Source of the DNA: Bacteroidales bacterium UBA5429
GTDB lineage: Bacteria > Bacteroidota > Bacteroidia > Bacteroidales > WCHB1-69
NCBI GenBank assembly: GCA_002427605.1
Contig: DIRT01000023.1
Coordinates: forward strand, 1 to 64,000
DNA: 64,000 nt
Direction: 5' to 3'
How positions within the stretch are numbered: position 1 is the stretch's first letter; every line of letters starts with the position of its first letter. Below are positions 23,775 to 32,981 of this stretch, in pieces. Below the pieces are notes generated by a model. That model was not told where the DNA came from. It made no database searches and worked only from the letters and a program-made list of their open reading frames with translations. The position numbers were made by a program, and so were the translations under genes.

Positions 23775-26759
23775 ATGAATCCAAAACTTAAAAAAGCATT
23801 AAAAATCACAGGAATCAGCTTGGGATCATTGATCGCTCTGCTGATTATTGCCGCAGTAATTATCTCCTGGGTTATTGTTACCCCTAAAAGATTAACCCCC
23901 ATTGTACGCTCTCAGCTCAAAAACTACATCACCTGTCAGGCAGACCTGAAAGAGGTGGAGTTGACCATATTTTCCACATTTCCTCAAATCGCCTTACGAA
24001 TTGATGGATTGACACTGATTAATCCTACTCCGGGAACCGATCAGGACACTTTGCTCGCTTCTCAATCTGTAGATGCAGAGCTCAATCTGAAAGCATTGCT
24101 CTTTCACAATAAAGTGCTTGTTGACGGGGTCACCATACACAAAGCAAAAATTTCTGCTTTTGCAGACTCTACCGGTCGAACTAACTTCGATATCTTCAAA
24201 GAGAGTGATCCTAAAAAAGAGTCTGAACCATTTGATCTGATAGCCTTGAAATCCTTGAAACTGGAAGAGAGTGATGTCAGTTTTAATGATTATCAAAATG
24301 GGTACTTTTTCGATGCTAAGAAACTGGATCTCAAGCTTCAAGATTTGGAGATAACACCGGAGGAGCTTACCGCTATGCTCAAACTTAAATCACCGGATCT
24401 CTACTTCAAAATGGGTGAAGATATCTACTGGGATCATCGGGATATGGATTTGTCACTGGGTGCGGGATACCACATGGAGAGCGGCAAAATCACCATTCAG
24501 GATTTACAGCTCAACCATCAAAAGAACCGAATTGAGGTAGATGGAACCATTGAAAGTAATCCTGACGGGGATATGGTACTGAACCTGGACTATGCATTAC
24601 AGACAGACTCAATCCGTGAAACGATAGCTTTGATCCCCCTATTTTTAAGAGAATCCCTGGATGGTATTGAAATGGAAGGAAAAGGGGAACTCAAAGGTAA
24701 AGTCAGCGGAATCTTTAATGATAGCTTAATGCCATTAATCACCGGGGAATTAAAACTGAAAGAGTTTGTTGCCTACCTGGAAGGAATGGAAAACATTGTC
24801 CTCAGAGAGGGAGTTGGCAATTTTAACTACCATATCGACTTAAATCAGGAAGATGAGAGTCGTGTTCAGGTTAATAACTTTAAATTCAATACCTTAGATT
24901 CAAAATTTGAGATGAAAGGGTTGATTACTGAACTCTTCGATGCAGTCCGATATAATGGTAATCTCAAAGCAGATTTGCACTTACCCACACTTTCCAAAGA
25001 GTTTGCGGAACCGGAAGGATATCAAGTGAATGGCAAGATGGCGTTGAATACCCAACTCAACACTACTTTAGATGATTTGACCCAGCTCAATTTGGATAAA
25101 CTGCTCGTTCAGGGTAATCTGAAACTGGAACGTTTTAGTCTGATAGGTGCAAAAGACACCCTCTTCTTCGAAACTCCCGATGCACAAATCAATCTCAGGA
25201 TGAACCAAGCGGGAAAAGATCGTAAAAAACAGTTCCTGGAAGCCCGAATCAGTTCCTCACAAATGAAAGGCACGATGGGTAAATCGATCGATTTCAACCT
25301 GGATAATGCCAACCTGCACGTTGATGGATCCAACTTTACAGATTCTTTGCAACTGTTAAAGATTGCCTGTGAGTACCAAATTGGGCACTTAACAGGAAGA
25401 ATGGACAGCGATAATGCAGAATTAAGTGAGATCAAAGGGAAAGCATCTATAGAAGAGTTGCGCCAACTCAAACAAAATCTGTACAATATTGACCTCAAAG
25501 CATCTCAAATTGCTGCTACTACCGGTGAAGGGGAAGACAAAATGGATATTGCTGCGGATGCGATCTCGCTCAAGTTTAATATCCATGAGAAATATACCGA
25601 GAGCAACCCGCTACTGCAATGGAATCCTGTAGGAGATATCCAATTGACAAATGGGAAAGTCAAAATGGCAAGTATCCCGGAAACCATCTACATTCCGACC
25701 ATCAGTTTTATAGCTGAAAAGGATGAATATCGGATCAAAGAGAGTAAAATTATCTTAGGAGAGTCTGACTTTTCATTGATTGGAACCCTTTCCAATTTAC
25801 AACCCTATCTTAAAAATGAGGGGATCCTCCATGGCGACTTTCAGTTTATTTCCACTCAAACAGACATCAACCGCATTATGGATTTGACCAGTGCGGAAAG
25901 TGGCAGCGAAGAGGTGGACCTCCCTCCTACTCCACGTGCTGAAGGCGATCCTTTCCTGGTACCTTTGAACATGAACGTGAAGTTAAACACCCGAATCGAT
26001 CAGGCGCTCTTCAACGGCAGTATTATCCGCAATATCAAGGGAGATCTCTATGTCAAAGATGGCAAGCTGATACTGGACGGACTTAAGGCAACACTCCCCG
26101 GAAGCGACGTAGTTGTGACCGCTTTATATAGAACTCCACGCAAAAATCACCTCTTTATAGGAGTCGATTATCACATGTTGAATGTTGAAATTGAGAACCT
26201 CTTAACCATGTTCCCCGACATCGACACCATGATGCCGATGCTGAAATCGTTCAAAGGAAAGGGAGAGTTTCACTTCGTTGCGGAAACCTATCTTTTCTCC
26301 AACTATGACCTCAAAAAGTCCACTATTCGCGGTGCTGCGGCCATCAGTGGTCAGGACTTGGTTTTAATGGATGGAGAGACCTTTACAGAAATATCTAAAA
26401 TACTGATGTTCAACAAGAAAACAGAAAATAAGATCGACTCCATTGCTGCTGAGTTCACCCTTTTCAAAAACGAAATCGATGTTTATCCATTCTCCATAAA
26501 AATGGACAAATATCGGGCGGTAATCAGTGGTAAGCACAACCTTGACATGAGCTTCATCTATCATATTTCGTTAGTAGAATCGCCCATCCTCATCACTATC
26601 GGGGTGGATGTTTCCGGCACACTGGATGACCTCAAAATCCGTCCGGTCATCCCACGTTACGCTGAATATTTCCGTCCTGCCCGTTCGGAAGCGTTCACCA
26701 ACGAGCAGTACAACTTGAAGAAGATGATCAGGGAGGCTTTATTAATGAAGTTGGAATAA
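23775..26759 (+). CDS. AsmA-family inner-membrane protein
   Basis: A 994-residue protein with one N-terminal membrane helix (about 10-34, ISLGSLIALLIIAAVIISWV) and a long periplasmic beta-rich region typical of the AsmA/TamB-like repeating groove family. An AsmA N-domain covers about 40-130 (QLKNYITCQADLKEVELTIF, PQIALRIDGLTLINP), and the C-terminal AsmA region about 740-960 (GSIIRNIKGDLYVKDGKLIL, VDVSGTLDDLKIRPVIPRY). Relatives in Gram-negatives are linked to phospholipid transport to the outer membrane; here that is inferred from fold only. A strong terminator follows the stop. Confidence 0.88.
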   Translation: MNPKLKKALKITGISLGSLIALLIIAAVIISWVIVTPKRLTPIVRSQLKNYITCQADLKEVELTIFSTFPQIALRIDGLTLINPTPGTDQDTLLASQSVDAELNLKALLFHNKVLVDGVTIHKAKISAFADSTGRTNFDIFKESDPKKESEPFDLIALKSLKLEESDVSFNDYQNGYFFDAKKLDLKLQDLEITPEELTAMLKLKSPDLYFKMGEDIYWDHRDMDLSLGAGYHMESGKITIQDLQLNHQKNRIEVDGTIESNPDGDMVLNLDYALQTDSIRETIALIPLFLRESLDGIEMEGKGELKGKVSGIFNDSLMPLITGELKLKEFVAYLEGMENIVLREGVGNFNYHIDLNQEDESRVQVNNFKFNTLDSKFEMKGLITELFDAVRYNGNLKADLHLPTLSKEFAEPEGYQVNGKMALNTQLNTTLDDLTQLNLDKLLVQGNLKLERFSLIGAKDTLFFETPDAQINLRMNQAGKDRKKQFLEARISSSQMKGTMGKSIDFNLDNANLHVDGSNFTDSLQLLKIACEYQIGHLTGRMDSDNAELSEIKGKASIEELRQLKQNLYNIDLKASQIAATTGEGEDKMDIAADAISLKFNIHEKYTESNPLLQWNPVGDIQLTNGKVKMASIPETIYIPTISFIAEKDEYRIKESKIILGESDFSLIGTLSNLQPYLKNEGILHGDFQFISTQTDINRIMDLTSAESGSEEVDLPPTPRAEGDPFLVPLNMNVKLNTRIDQALFNGSIIRNIKGDLYVKDGKLILDGLKATLPGSDVVVTALYRTPRKNHLFIGVDYHMLNVEIENLLTMFPDIDTMMPMLKSFKGKGEFHFVAETYLFSNYDLKKSTIRGAAAISGQDLVLMDGETFTEISKILMFNKKTENKIDSIAAEFTLFKNEIDVYPFSIKMDKYRAVISGKHNLDMSFIYHISLVESPILITIGVDVSGTLDDLKIRPVIPRYAEYFRPARSEAFTNEQYNLKKMIREALLMKLE

Positions 26760-26769
26760 AAATAATTGG

Positions 26770-26798
26770 GGGGGGGTGACAAAACATCCCCCTTTTTT
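26770..26798 (+). terminator. Rho-independent terminator after the AsmA gene
   Basis: A G run (26768-26776) with TG, loop ACAAAA, CA, T, CCCCC and TTTTTT gives a GC stem followed by a U-tract. Its nine G are longer than needed for the stem. Confidence 0.75.
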
Positions 26799-26908
26799 AT
26801 ATTTATCGCATTCATTCCGTCAATTCGTCACAATTTAGACATTTTCATGAGAATTTGACCCACTGTATGACACACATTTCCGAAGAGGAATAGTTCCCCC
26901 GCACCTGA

Positions 26909-26980
26909 CAAAAATAAGTAAAAAGTGACAAATTGTCATGATTCCCCCTTTTATTTTAATTAAAAAAAGAAAAAAAGATA
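26909..26980 (-). repeat. Dispersed poly-G element, copy 4 (partial)
   Basis: On the minus strand: T/C-rich tract, TTTTTTTAATTAAAATAAAA, GGGGGAATCATG, then CACTTTTTACTTATTT, the last 16 bases identical to copy 2 at 12.5 kb. The TTTCCCCACTCT block is absent. It fills much of the gap between the AsmA terminator and dnaK. Confidence 0.6.
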
Positions 26981-27010
26981 AAAAAGAAGAATTATGGTCC
27001 ACTTTTTTGT

Positions 27011-27027
27011 TTGGCACCATTTTTGTT
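27011..27027 (+). promoter_or_regulatory. Sigma-54-like promoter ahead of dnaK
   Basis: TTGGCAC, five bases, TTGTT matches the -24/-12 pattern TTGGCAC-N5-TTGCA except for C to T in the GC doublet. The spacing is exact. No TAnnTTTG box is seen between it and dnaK; TTTATATAAAGG at 27026 is another candidate core. Confidence 0.45.
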
Positions 27028-27081
27028 TATATAAAGGTGTAGAAAACAATTTAAATATTAACATTATATAAATACGAAATT

Positions 27082-29013
27082 ATGGGAAAAATTATTGGAA
27101 TTGACTTAGGAACAACAAATTCATGCGTATCCGTTATGGAAGGTAACGAACCTGTTGTTATACCTAATAGCGAAGGAAGAAGAACAACTCCTTCGATTGT
27201 GGCTTTTGTTGGGGAGAATGAGCGTAAAGTAGGTGATCCTGCGAAAAGACAAGCGATTACCAACCCTACTAAAACAATCTATTCGATCAAACGTTTTATG
27301 GGTGAAACTTACGACAGAGTAGCGAAAGAATGTGAAAGAATACCTTATGTTGTAGAGAAATCGAGCAACAATATGCCACGCATCAAAATTGATGACAGAC
27401 TATATACTCCACAAGAAATTTCGGCTATGGTACTTCAAAAAATGAAGAAAACTGCCGAAGATTACCTGGGAACTGAAATAACCAAAGCTGTTATTACTGT
27501 GCCAGCTTACTTTAGTGACTCACAAAGACAAGCTACAAAAGAGGCCGGAGAGATTGCAGGTTTGAAGGTAGAAAGAATTATCAATGAGCCTACTGCAGCG
27601 GCATTGGCTTACGGTTTGGACAAGAAGAAATCAGACTCTAAAGTGGCTGTGTTCGATTTGGGTGGCGGAACTTTTGATATCTCTATCCTTGAGTTAGGAG
27701 ATGGCGTATTTGAAGTGAAATCAACCAATGGAGATACTCACCTGGGTGGTGACGACTTTGACCACGCGATCATCGACTGGTTAGCAGAAGAGTTCCAAAA
27801 GGATTATAATATCGACTTAAGAAAAGATCCGATGGCGTTACAACGCTTGAAAGAGGCTGCTGAAAAAGCTAAGATTGAGCTTTCCAGCTCCACTTCTACC
27901 GAGATCAACCTACCTTATATTATGCCTATAGATGGAATTCCTCAACACTTGGTGCGCACTTTGACCCGTGCACAGTTTGAGCAATTGACCTACGATTTAA
28001 TCCAACGTACTATTGAGCCTTGTAAAAAAGCATTAGCTGACGCAGGTTACAAAACATCTGACATCGATGAAGTACTTTTGGTGGGTGGATCAACCCGTAT
28101 CCCTGCTATCCAACAAGTAGTAGAGAATTTCTTCGGCAAAGCACCTTCAAAAGGTGTTAATCCTGACGAAGTAGTAGCCATTGGTGCTGCAATCCAGGGA
28201 GGCGTATTAAGTGGTGATGTAACCGACATCTTACTTTTGGACGTAACTCCACTTTCACTCGGATTGGAAACTTTAGGTGGTGTGATGACTCGCTTGATCG
28301 AAGCCAACACAACTATCCCAACCAAGAAAACAGAAACCTTTACTACCGCTGTGGATAATCAAACCTCTGTTGAGATCCATATCCTTCAAGGGGAAAGACC
28401 CATGGCGAATCAAAATAAGAGTATCGGACGCTTCCACCTTGACGGCATCCCCGCTGCTATGCGCGGAATTCCACAAATCGAAGTCACTTTCGACATCGAC
28501 TCCAACGGAATTTTGAATGTAAGCGCTAAGGATAAAGCCAGTGGTAAAGAGCAAAAGATCCGCATTGAGGCTTCCTCCGGATTGACAGATGAGGAGATCA
28601 AGAGAATGAAAGCGGAAGCAGAAGCCAACGCTGAAGCGGACAACAAAGCGAAAGAAGAAGTTGAAAAGCTCAACAATGCTGACTCGTTAGTGTTCAACAC
28701 TGAAAAACAACTCAAGGAGTTTGGCGACAAGATTCCTGCTGAAGACAAAACATTGATCGAAGCAGCTGCTGCAAAACTAAAACAAGCTCATGCAGACAAG
28801 AACTTCAGCGCTATCGATGAGGCTACAACCGAGTTGAACAATGCATGGAACAACGCTTCACAAAAGATGTATCAGCAAGGCGAAGCACAAGGGGCCTCTG
28901 CCCACACACAAGATTTCAACTACGGAAATCAGCAGCAAGACGGTGCTACCGACAACCAGGGCAGCAACATGGATGGCCACGTAACTGACGTTGACTTTGA
29001 AGAAGTGAAGTAA
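27082..29013 (+). CDS. dnaK: Chaperone DnaK (Hsp70)
   Basis: A 643-residue Hsp70. The nucleotide-binding domain starts [20 protein letters not shown] and includes [43 protein letters not shown] and [11 protein letters not shown]. The substrate-binding domain follows ([32 protein letters not shown]), then a helical lid and a Gln/Gly-rich tail ending DVDFEEVK. It folds and protects proteins with DnaJ and GrpE, which are not adjacent here. Single gene with its own promoter region and terminator. Confidence 0.99.
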   Translation: MGKIIGIDLGTTNSCVSVMEGNEPVVIPNSEGRRTTPSIVAFVGENERKVGDPAKRQAITNPTKTIYSIKRFMGETYDRVAKECERIPYVVEKSSNNMPRIKIDDRLYTPQEISAMVLQKMKKTAEDYLGTEITKAVITVPAYFSDSQRQATKEAGEIAGLKVERIINEPTAAALAYGLDKKKSDSKVAVFDLGGGTFDISILELGDGVFEVKSTNGDTHLGGDDFDHAIIDWLAEEFQKDYNIDLRKDPMALQRLKEAAEKAKIELSSSTSTEINLPYIMPIDGIPQHLVRTLTRAQFEQLTYDLIQRTIEPCKKALADAGYKTSDIDEVLLVGGSTRIPAIQQVVENFFGKAPSKGVNPDEVVAIGAAIQGGVLSGDVTDILLLDVTPLSLGLETLGGVMTRLIEANTTIPTKKTETFTTAVDNQTSVEIHILQGERPMANQNKSIGRFHLDGIPAAMRGIPQIEVTFDIDSNGILNVSAKDKASGKEQKIRIEASSGLTDEEIKRMKAEAEANAEADNKAKEEVEKLNNADSLVFNTEKQLKEFGDKIPAEDKTLIEAAAAKLKQAHADKNFSAIDEATTELNNAWNNASQKMYQQGEAQGASAHTQDFNYGNQQQDGATDNQGSNMDGHVTDVDFEEVK

Positions 29014-29041
29014 TTCACCATTATACAATAACAATAACGCG

Positions 29042-29077
29042 AACCAGACGTAAGAGCAATCTTGCGGCTGGTTTTTT
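29042..29077 (+). terminator. Rho-independent terminator of dnaK
   Basis: AACCAG at the left pairs with CTGGTT at the right, with inner AAGA/TCTT pairing, followed by six T. Confidence 0.85.
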
Positions 29078-29094
29078 GATTCAATATTTTTTTA

Positions 29095-29102
29095 TACTTT
29101 TG
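29095..29102 (+). promoter_or_regulatory. Putative -7 box (TACTTTTG)
   Basis: TACTTTTG lies 21 bases ahead of the ATG at 29124 and rules out the longer TTG-started frame from 29076. Confidence 0.7.
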
Positions 29103-29123
29103 TGGTTTATTTTACTTAAGAGC

Positions 29124-30023
29124 ATGGTACATAATATCTACATTACAAGATTTGAAGTTACTCCGGAAGGAGAAGAGGTGATTAGTCAGGAAAAAACATT
29201 GCAAACTGTTCAGGTAGAAGATGAGATGGGACAGGTTGTTCAAGTGTTGAACTATGACGAGCTTAATGGTGAATTGGTGCGGGAAATCCGGAACAAATAC
29301 AATGAAAAAGGAGAGTTGGTACGGGAAGAACATCGCTATATGCAAGATGATATTGAATATGAGGATTTTAACGCCTATCAATATGATGAAACGGGACGGA
29401 TGACTGTAAAAATGGAACAGTTTTATGGAGATGATACGGTCTACACTACCCAATACATCTATGAAGGAGATCTTCTAATGCAAGTAGATCACTACATCAA
29501 CGAGAGTTTTGACTATACTGAAACTGAATTTGAATATCAGGATAACAGATTGGTTAAAGAGACCCATTATGATGAGTATGAGGAGCTTGTAAGTACCGTT
29601 ATCTATCATCGGGATGAGAACGGATGGGTTAATCAATGGGTGAAAAACGAAATCCGAGATAAAGATCGCCGTACTGTGGATTATTCCTACGATGAGAATG
29701 GCAATCCAATCAAAATCTTGACCTACAACTTTAAAAACACACTAATTCATGCGCAATATCTTACCTACGACGAATTGAACCGGGATCTGGTTACAGAGTG
29801 GGAAGATCTGGACAAAAAAGGTAAAATAGTGAAGGAATATCAAGGCAAGTTGATTCATAAAATCCAACTTTTCAACGCAGAGGATCAACCTGAAACGGTG
29901 TATGAGTATTTCTATAATGATGAGGGACAAATTAAAGAAACTCATGTTTACCGTTGGGATCCTTTCCATATTCATGCACTTTACCTTGCCGAAATCACTA
30001 CGCATGAAAGAGTAGCTGAGTGA
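29124..30023 (+). CDS. Cytoplasmic YD/RHS-like repeat protein
   Basis: A 299-residue protein without signal peptide or membrane segment. It consists of about ten loosely repeating units of roughly 25 residues with Tyr/Asp/Glu/Gly hairpins (YNEKGELVREEHRY, YDETGRMTVKMEQFY, YIYEGDLLMQVDHYI, YSYDENGNPIKIL, YFYNDEGQIKETHVY), resembling YD/RHS-type repeats that normally form beta-spirals. It is very acidic. It is first in a tight set with thpR (start and stop overlap) and the LytTR regulator. No function can be assigned. Confidence 0.75.
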   Translation: MVHNIYITRFEVTPEGEEVISQEKTLQTVQVEDEMGQVVQVLNYDELNGELVREIRNKYNEKGELVREEHRYMQDDIEYEDFNAYQYDETGRMTVKMEQFYGDDTVYTTQYIYEGDLLMQVDHYINESFDYTETEFEYQDNRLVKETHYDEYEELVSTVIYHRDENGWVNQWVKNEIRDKDRRTVDYSYDENGNPIKILTYNFKNTLIHAQYLTYDELNRDLVTEWEDLDKKGKIVKEYQGKLIHKIQLFNAEDQPETVYEYFYNDEGQIKETHVYRWDPFHIHALYLAEITTHERVAE

Positions 30024-30583
30024 TGAAAAGGCTTTTTATAGCTGTACCGGTCACACTTTCTCCCTCTTTGCAGGAGAATAGTAACCTTTTACGAGAACAT
30101 TTACAAAGAGATCAAATTACCTGGGTGGCACCCCATCTGCAACACTTGACACTGAGATTTCTTGGAAAAACTCCACCCCAATGGATCGATCCATTGCAAG
30201 AAGCAATTCAGAATTGCGCTCAACAGGCAACTCCTTTTACACTGGAACTCAATCGTTTGGGCTTATTTGGCAGTCGCTACGCACCCAAAGTGATCTGGTA
30301 TGGCTTTGAAGAGTTTACACTGTTTAAAAATCTTTTTGAGATACTTGAACCTCAGCTGATCAAGATTGGATTTGAACCCAATTATGGCAACTTTGTTCCT
30401 CATATTAGCGTTGGACGAATCAGAAAGGTAGAGAACAAAAAAAGATTCTCCGAAGCGATTACAAAACTGCAACCTAAAGAGACACAAACAATTCATGTAG
30501 ATCAATTGGTTTTGTATCAAAGTAAATTGCATTCGGATGGACCTATTTACCGGAAATTAGCCACTTTCCCATTTGCACAATAA
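30023..30583 (+). CDS. thpR: RNA 2',3'-cyclic phosphodiesterase ThpR
   Basis: A 186-residue 2H phosphoesterase (formerly 2'-5' RNA ligase). The two HxTx-type motifs that give the family its name are HLTLRFLG (about residue 41) and HISVGRI (about 125). It opens RNA 2',3'-cyclic phosphates in vitro; the cellular role is unclear. The ATG at 30023 overlaps the preceding stop (TGATG), so translation is coupled; GTG at 30020 is less likely. The length is normal. Confidence 0.9.
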   Translation: MKRLFIAVPVTLSPSLQENSNLLREHLQRDQITWVAPHLQHLTLRFLGKTPPQWIDPLQEAIQNCAQQATPFTLELNRLGLFGSRYAPKVIWYGFEEFTLFKNLFEILEPQLIKIGFEPNYGNFVPHISVGRIRKVENKKRFSEAITKLQPKETQTIHVDQLVLYQSKLHSDGPIYRKLATFPFAQ

Positions 30584-30586
30584 GCT

Positions 30587-31357
30587 ATGAATGAGAAATT
30601 TAAATATATCACCATTGATGATGAGCGTGCCACTCACCTGATTATTCAGCACCTGATGAAGGAGGAGGATGAGTGGGTCTCATTGGAAGAGTTTCAAGAT
30701 CCCATTGCTGCCTTGCACTACATCAACGCACATCCTGAAATCGATCTCGTTTTTCTGGATATTGACATGCCCTACCTCAGTGGATTTGAATTATTGCAGC
30801 AGATCGAACATCAACCGTTGGTGGTGATCATCACTGCTCATGCACAGCGTTATGCAGTGGAAGGGTATCAGTTCATCTCCAAAGGGGTAATCCACCTGCT
30901 CGAAAAGCCAATTGATCAGGCACGTTTGAAAGATGCACTGAATTACTTTAAAGAGTTGAAATCAGCAGAAATCAGAACTCCGGTACCCGTAGAGATTGAA
31001 AGCGGTGCTTTGGAACAGTTGATTGTCCAAAAGAAAAACGAGTGGCACACTCTTGCTGTTGCCGATATCACCCATCTTTCCGTTGACGGAAATTATGTTT
31101 ATTTTTACACTACAGACCAAAACAACTACACCAAATATTGTAGCCTGGACGAAATCCTTAAACAGTTACCTCAATCCCTTTTCGTTCAGGTAAATCGTCA
31201 GACCGTAGTCAATTTGATGCATGTAGAAAGCTACACACAAAGTCAAATTCAAATTCGCAATGCAACAGATGAGACACCTTTATTGATTCCTATCTCTCAC
31301 CGTCGCAGGAAAGAGGTTTATGAACAAATTACAAAATTCAAGGAAAAACTATCCTAA
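30587..31357 (+). CDS. LytTR-family response regulator
   Basis: A 256-residue two-domain regulator. The receiver (residues 1-125) has the acidic pair DDER, the phospho-acceptor Asp in FLDIDMPYLSG, a Thr in VIITAHAQ and the Lys in LLEKPID. The LytTR DNA-binding domain (about 145-250) includes VADITHLSVDGNYVYFYT, SLDEILKQLPQSLFVQVNRQ and VVNLMHVESY. It lies three bases after thpR. Its likely partner kinase is the convergent LytS-type gene, whose 3' end overlaps this one by nine bases. Confidence 0.93.
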   Translation: MNEKFKYITIDDERATHLIIQHLMKEEDEWVSLEEFQDPIAALHYINAHPEIDLVFLDIDMPYLSGFELLQQIEHQPLVVIITAHAQRYAVEGYQFISKGVIHLLEKPIDQARLKDALNYFKELKSAEIRTPVPVEIESGALEQLIVQKKNEWHTLAVADITHLSVDGNYVYFYTTDQNNYTKYCSLDEILKQLPQSLFVQVNRQTVVNLMHVESYTQSQIQIRNATDETPLLIPISHRRRKEVYEQITKFKEKLS

Positions 31358-32353
31358 AAAGGGAATCACAAGCGTAACACTATATTGCGACTCTTGGTCA
31401 TCAATTTGCAGTTGATATTGATTCGGATAGAGCAAATCCAAACGCGTTTTTAGGTTTTTTAACCCGATTCCTGTAGTTTTTTCTTGTGTTGGCTGCTGTG
31501 TCCATTTATTATTCACACAACTAAAAAAGAGTTCTTGATTATTTCTGTTCTCAAAATGAATCTCCACAAAGCCATCTCCTTGCTTAGGAACATATTTAAA
31601 TGCGTTTCCTATTAGGGGTTCAAAAATAAGGGGGGGAATTAGTAATCGCTCTGGGAACGTATCAGCGTAAAATGAAAGCTTTACTTTGTTGTCAAACCGT
31701 TTATTCTCCATCTCTGTATATTGCTGATAGAAAGCGATCTCTTCTCTCACGGTTACGCGTTCTTGATGCGATTCATCCACATAATAGTGCAATAGTTTGG
31801 AGAGCTGCAAAATATAGTTGGGTAATTTTTTATCTTGCACAATGGCATCCGCATAGATGGAGTTGAGTACATTATAGAGGAAGTGAGGAGTAATCCTGGA
31901 TTTTAGATAATTTGCCTCCACCATAAACTTCTCTCTTTCAAGTCGTTGTACCTTTTTAGCCTCCCGATAAAACAGCAAAAGCAGGAAGAAAAGTAAAAAT
32001 CCCAATTGACGCAGACCAATAAAAAAATAGAGTGAATTGATATATTGGTTGAGCAGTGCTTCTTCAATAAAAAGCTGTTTTCGGACAATCGGATCCGCTA
32101 TGCGTACCTCTATAATAGTGATCAAAATGACAAGAGCAAGCGAAGCAATCCAATAGATAGCTTGACGACCCTTTTTATAAAGTTGTGGGAAAAGTAAAAA
32201 GTAGTTGAGATAGATTATACCCATGATCATCAAAACAGAAAGCAGTTCCCTTTGAACTCCAATTGTAGGACGAATAAAGGAGTATTTGACGAAGAACCAT
32301 CCCGTCAATACCCAAAAGAGAATGTGTGCTGCTATTTCAGTAAATCTTTTCAT
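31349..32353 (-). CDS. LytS/YehU-type sensor histidine kinase
   Basis: A 334-residue kinase with four predicted N-terminal membrane helices (about 10-130), a short coiled linker, and the His_kinase domain with the phospho-acceptor HFLYNVLNSIYA near residue 157, followed by an ATPase domain (LLIPPLIFEPLIGNAFKYVP as the N box; GIGLKNLKTRL as the G box). The N box has GNA where the family usually has ENA, so the Glu is replaced. The start overlaps the stop of the upstream lipoprotein gene (TAATG), indicating coupling. A G7 run on the plus strand (31630-31636) encodes the PP of the N box. Confidence 0.9.
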   Translation of the reverse strand: MKRFTEIAAHILFWVLTGWFFVKYSFIRPTIGVQRELLSVLMIMGIIYLNYFLLFPQLYKKGRQAIYWIASLALVILITIIEVRIADPIVRKQLFIEEALLNQYINSLYFFIGLRQLGFLLFFLLLLFYREAKKVQRLEREKFMVEANYLKSRITPHFLYNVLNSIYADAIVQDKKLPNYILQLSKLLHYYVDESHQERVTVREEIAFYQQYTEMENKRFDNKVKLSFYADTFPERLLIPPLIFEPLIGNAFKYVPKQGDGFVEIHFENRNNQELFFSCVNNKWTQQPTQEKTTGIGLKNLKTRLDLLYPNQYQLQIDDQESQYSVTLVIPFLG

Positions 32354-32973
32354 TACTCTTCCTCTTCGTTATCAAATAATGGGGTTGCAGTAAAAGAAAC
32401 GCGCTCATAGTAGAACAGATCATCTTCAGTATCACGTTTGATATATTGCTCCGGAATATTCATCCAACGGTAACGCCAGTTTACCCAACTACCTGAAACC
32501 CAGAAAGATCTTCCGGGGAACAGCATAAAGTCATTGTCGGCTAATTCGTCTGATATGTTGAGAGAATCGAGCAATGCAGGAGGTAACGAGGTAACAATAT
32601 AATATGAGTAGGGATCACCCGGAACAAAAGAGGGATGACTCTCTCCCACTTCAATCAAGAAGGCAGTATTAACAGTACAGGCGTTGCCCGGTCCACGACA
32701 AGGCACATGGGTTAAAACGCCATTAATCATGACACAGCCGGTGCACTCCGATGCCTCATGTCCCATTTTTATAGAGGCTTGACAAATCGCTTTATTATTT
32801 TGTGTATAGCCAATAGTTTGTGCTACTGTTTGAGGTTGAGTATCCTGCACCACATTTTCGCGAGGCAGGGGTTCAGGATCTGGTGTGCAAGTCCAGAAGA
32901 AGAGAGCGATGAATATGCTCCCCCCTAATTTTATTAATAAAAAAGAAAAAAAAGACAAAAAAGATCTTTTCAT
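32353..32973 (-). CDS. Predicted lipoprotein of unknown function
   Basis: A 206-residue protein with an unusual signal sequence: hydrophobic FLSFFSFLLI, then KLGGS, then IFIALFFWTC, where the Cys followed by TPDPEP is the probable lipidation site. The mature part has Cys pairs (CQAS, CTGC, CRGPGNAC) and FLIEVGESHPSFVPG, and an acidic end (DNEEEE). The KLGGS interruption is encoded by a T/C tract, ATTAATAAAATTA and six G, the same string as the dispersed poly-G element. It lies in an operon with the kinase. The start ATG at 32973 replaces a longer frame that runs into the upstream gene. Confidence 0.65.
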   Translation of the reverse strand: MKRSFLSFFSFLLIKLGGSIFIALFFWTCTPDPEPLPRENVVQDTQPQTVAQTIGYTQNNKAICQASIKMGHEASECTGCVMINGVLTHVPCRGPGNACTVNTAFLIEVGESHPSFVPGDPYSYYIVTSLPPALLDSLNISDELADNDFMLFPGRSFWVSGSWVNWRYRWMNIPEQYIKRDTEDDLFYYERVSFTATPLFDNEEEE

Positions 32974-32981
32974 GATGATTT

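Noticed and set aside
26768..26776. G9 run after the AsmA gene as another poly-G element
   Set aside because: It pairs with CCCCC before a T run and is better explained as a terminator stem.
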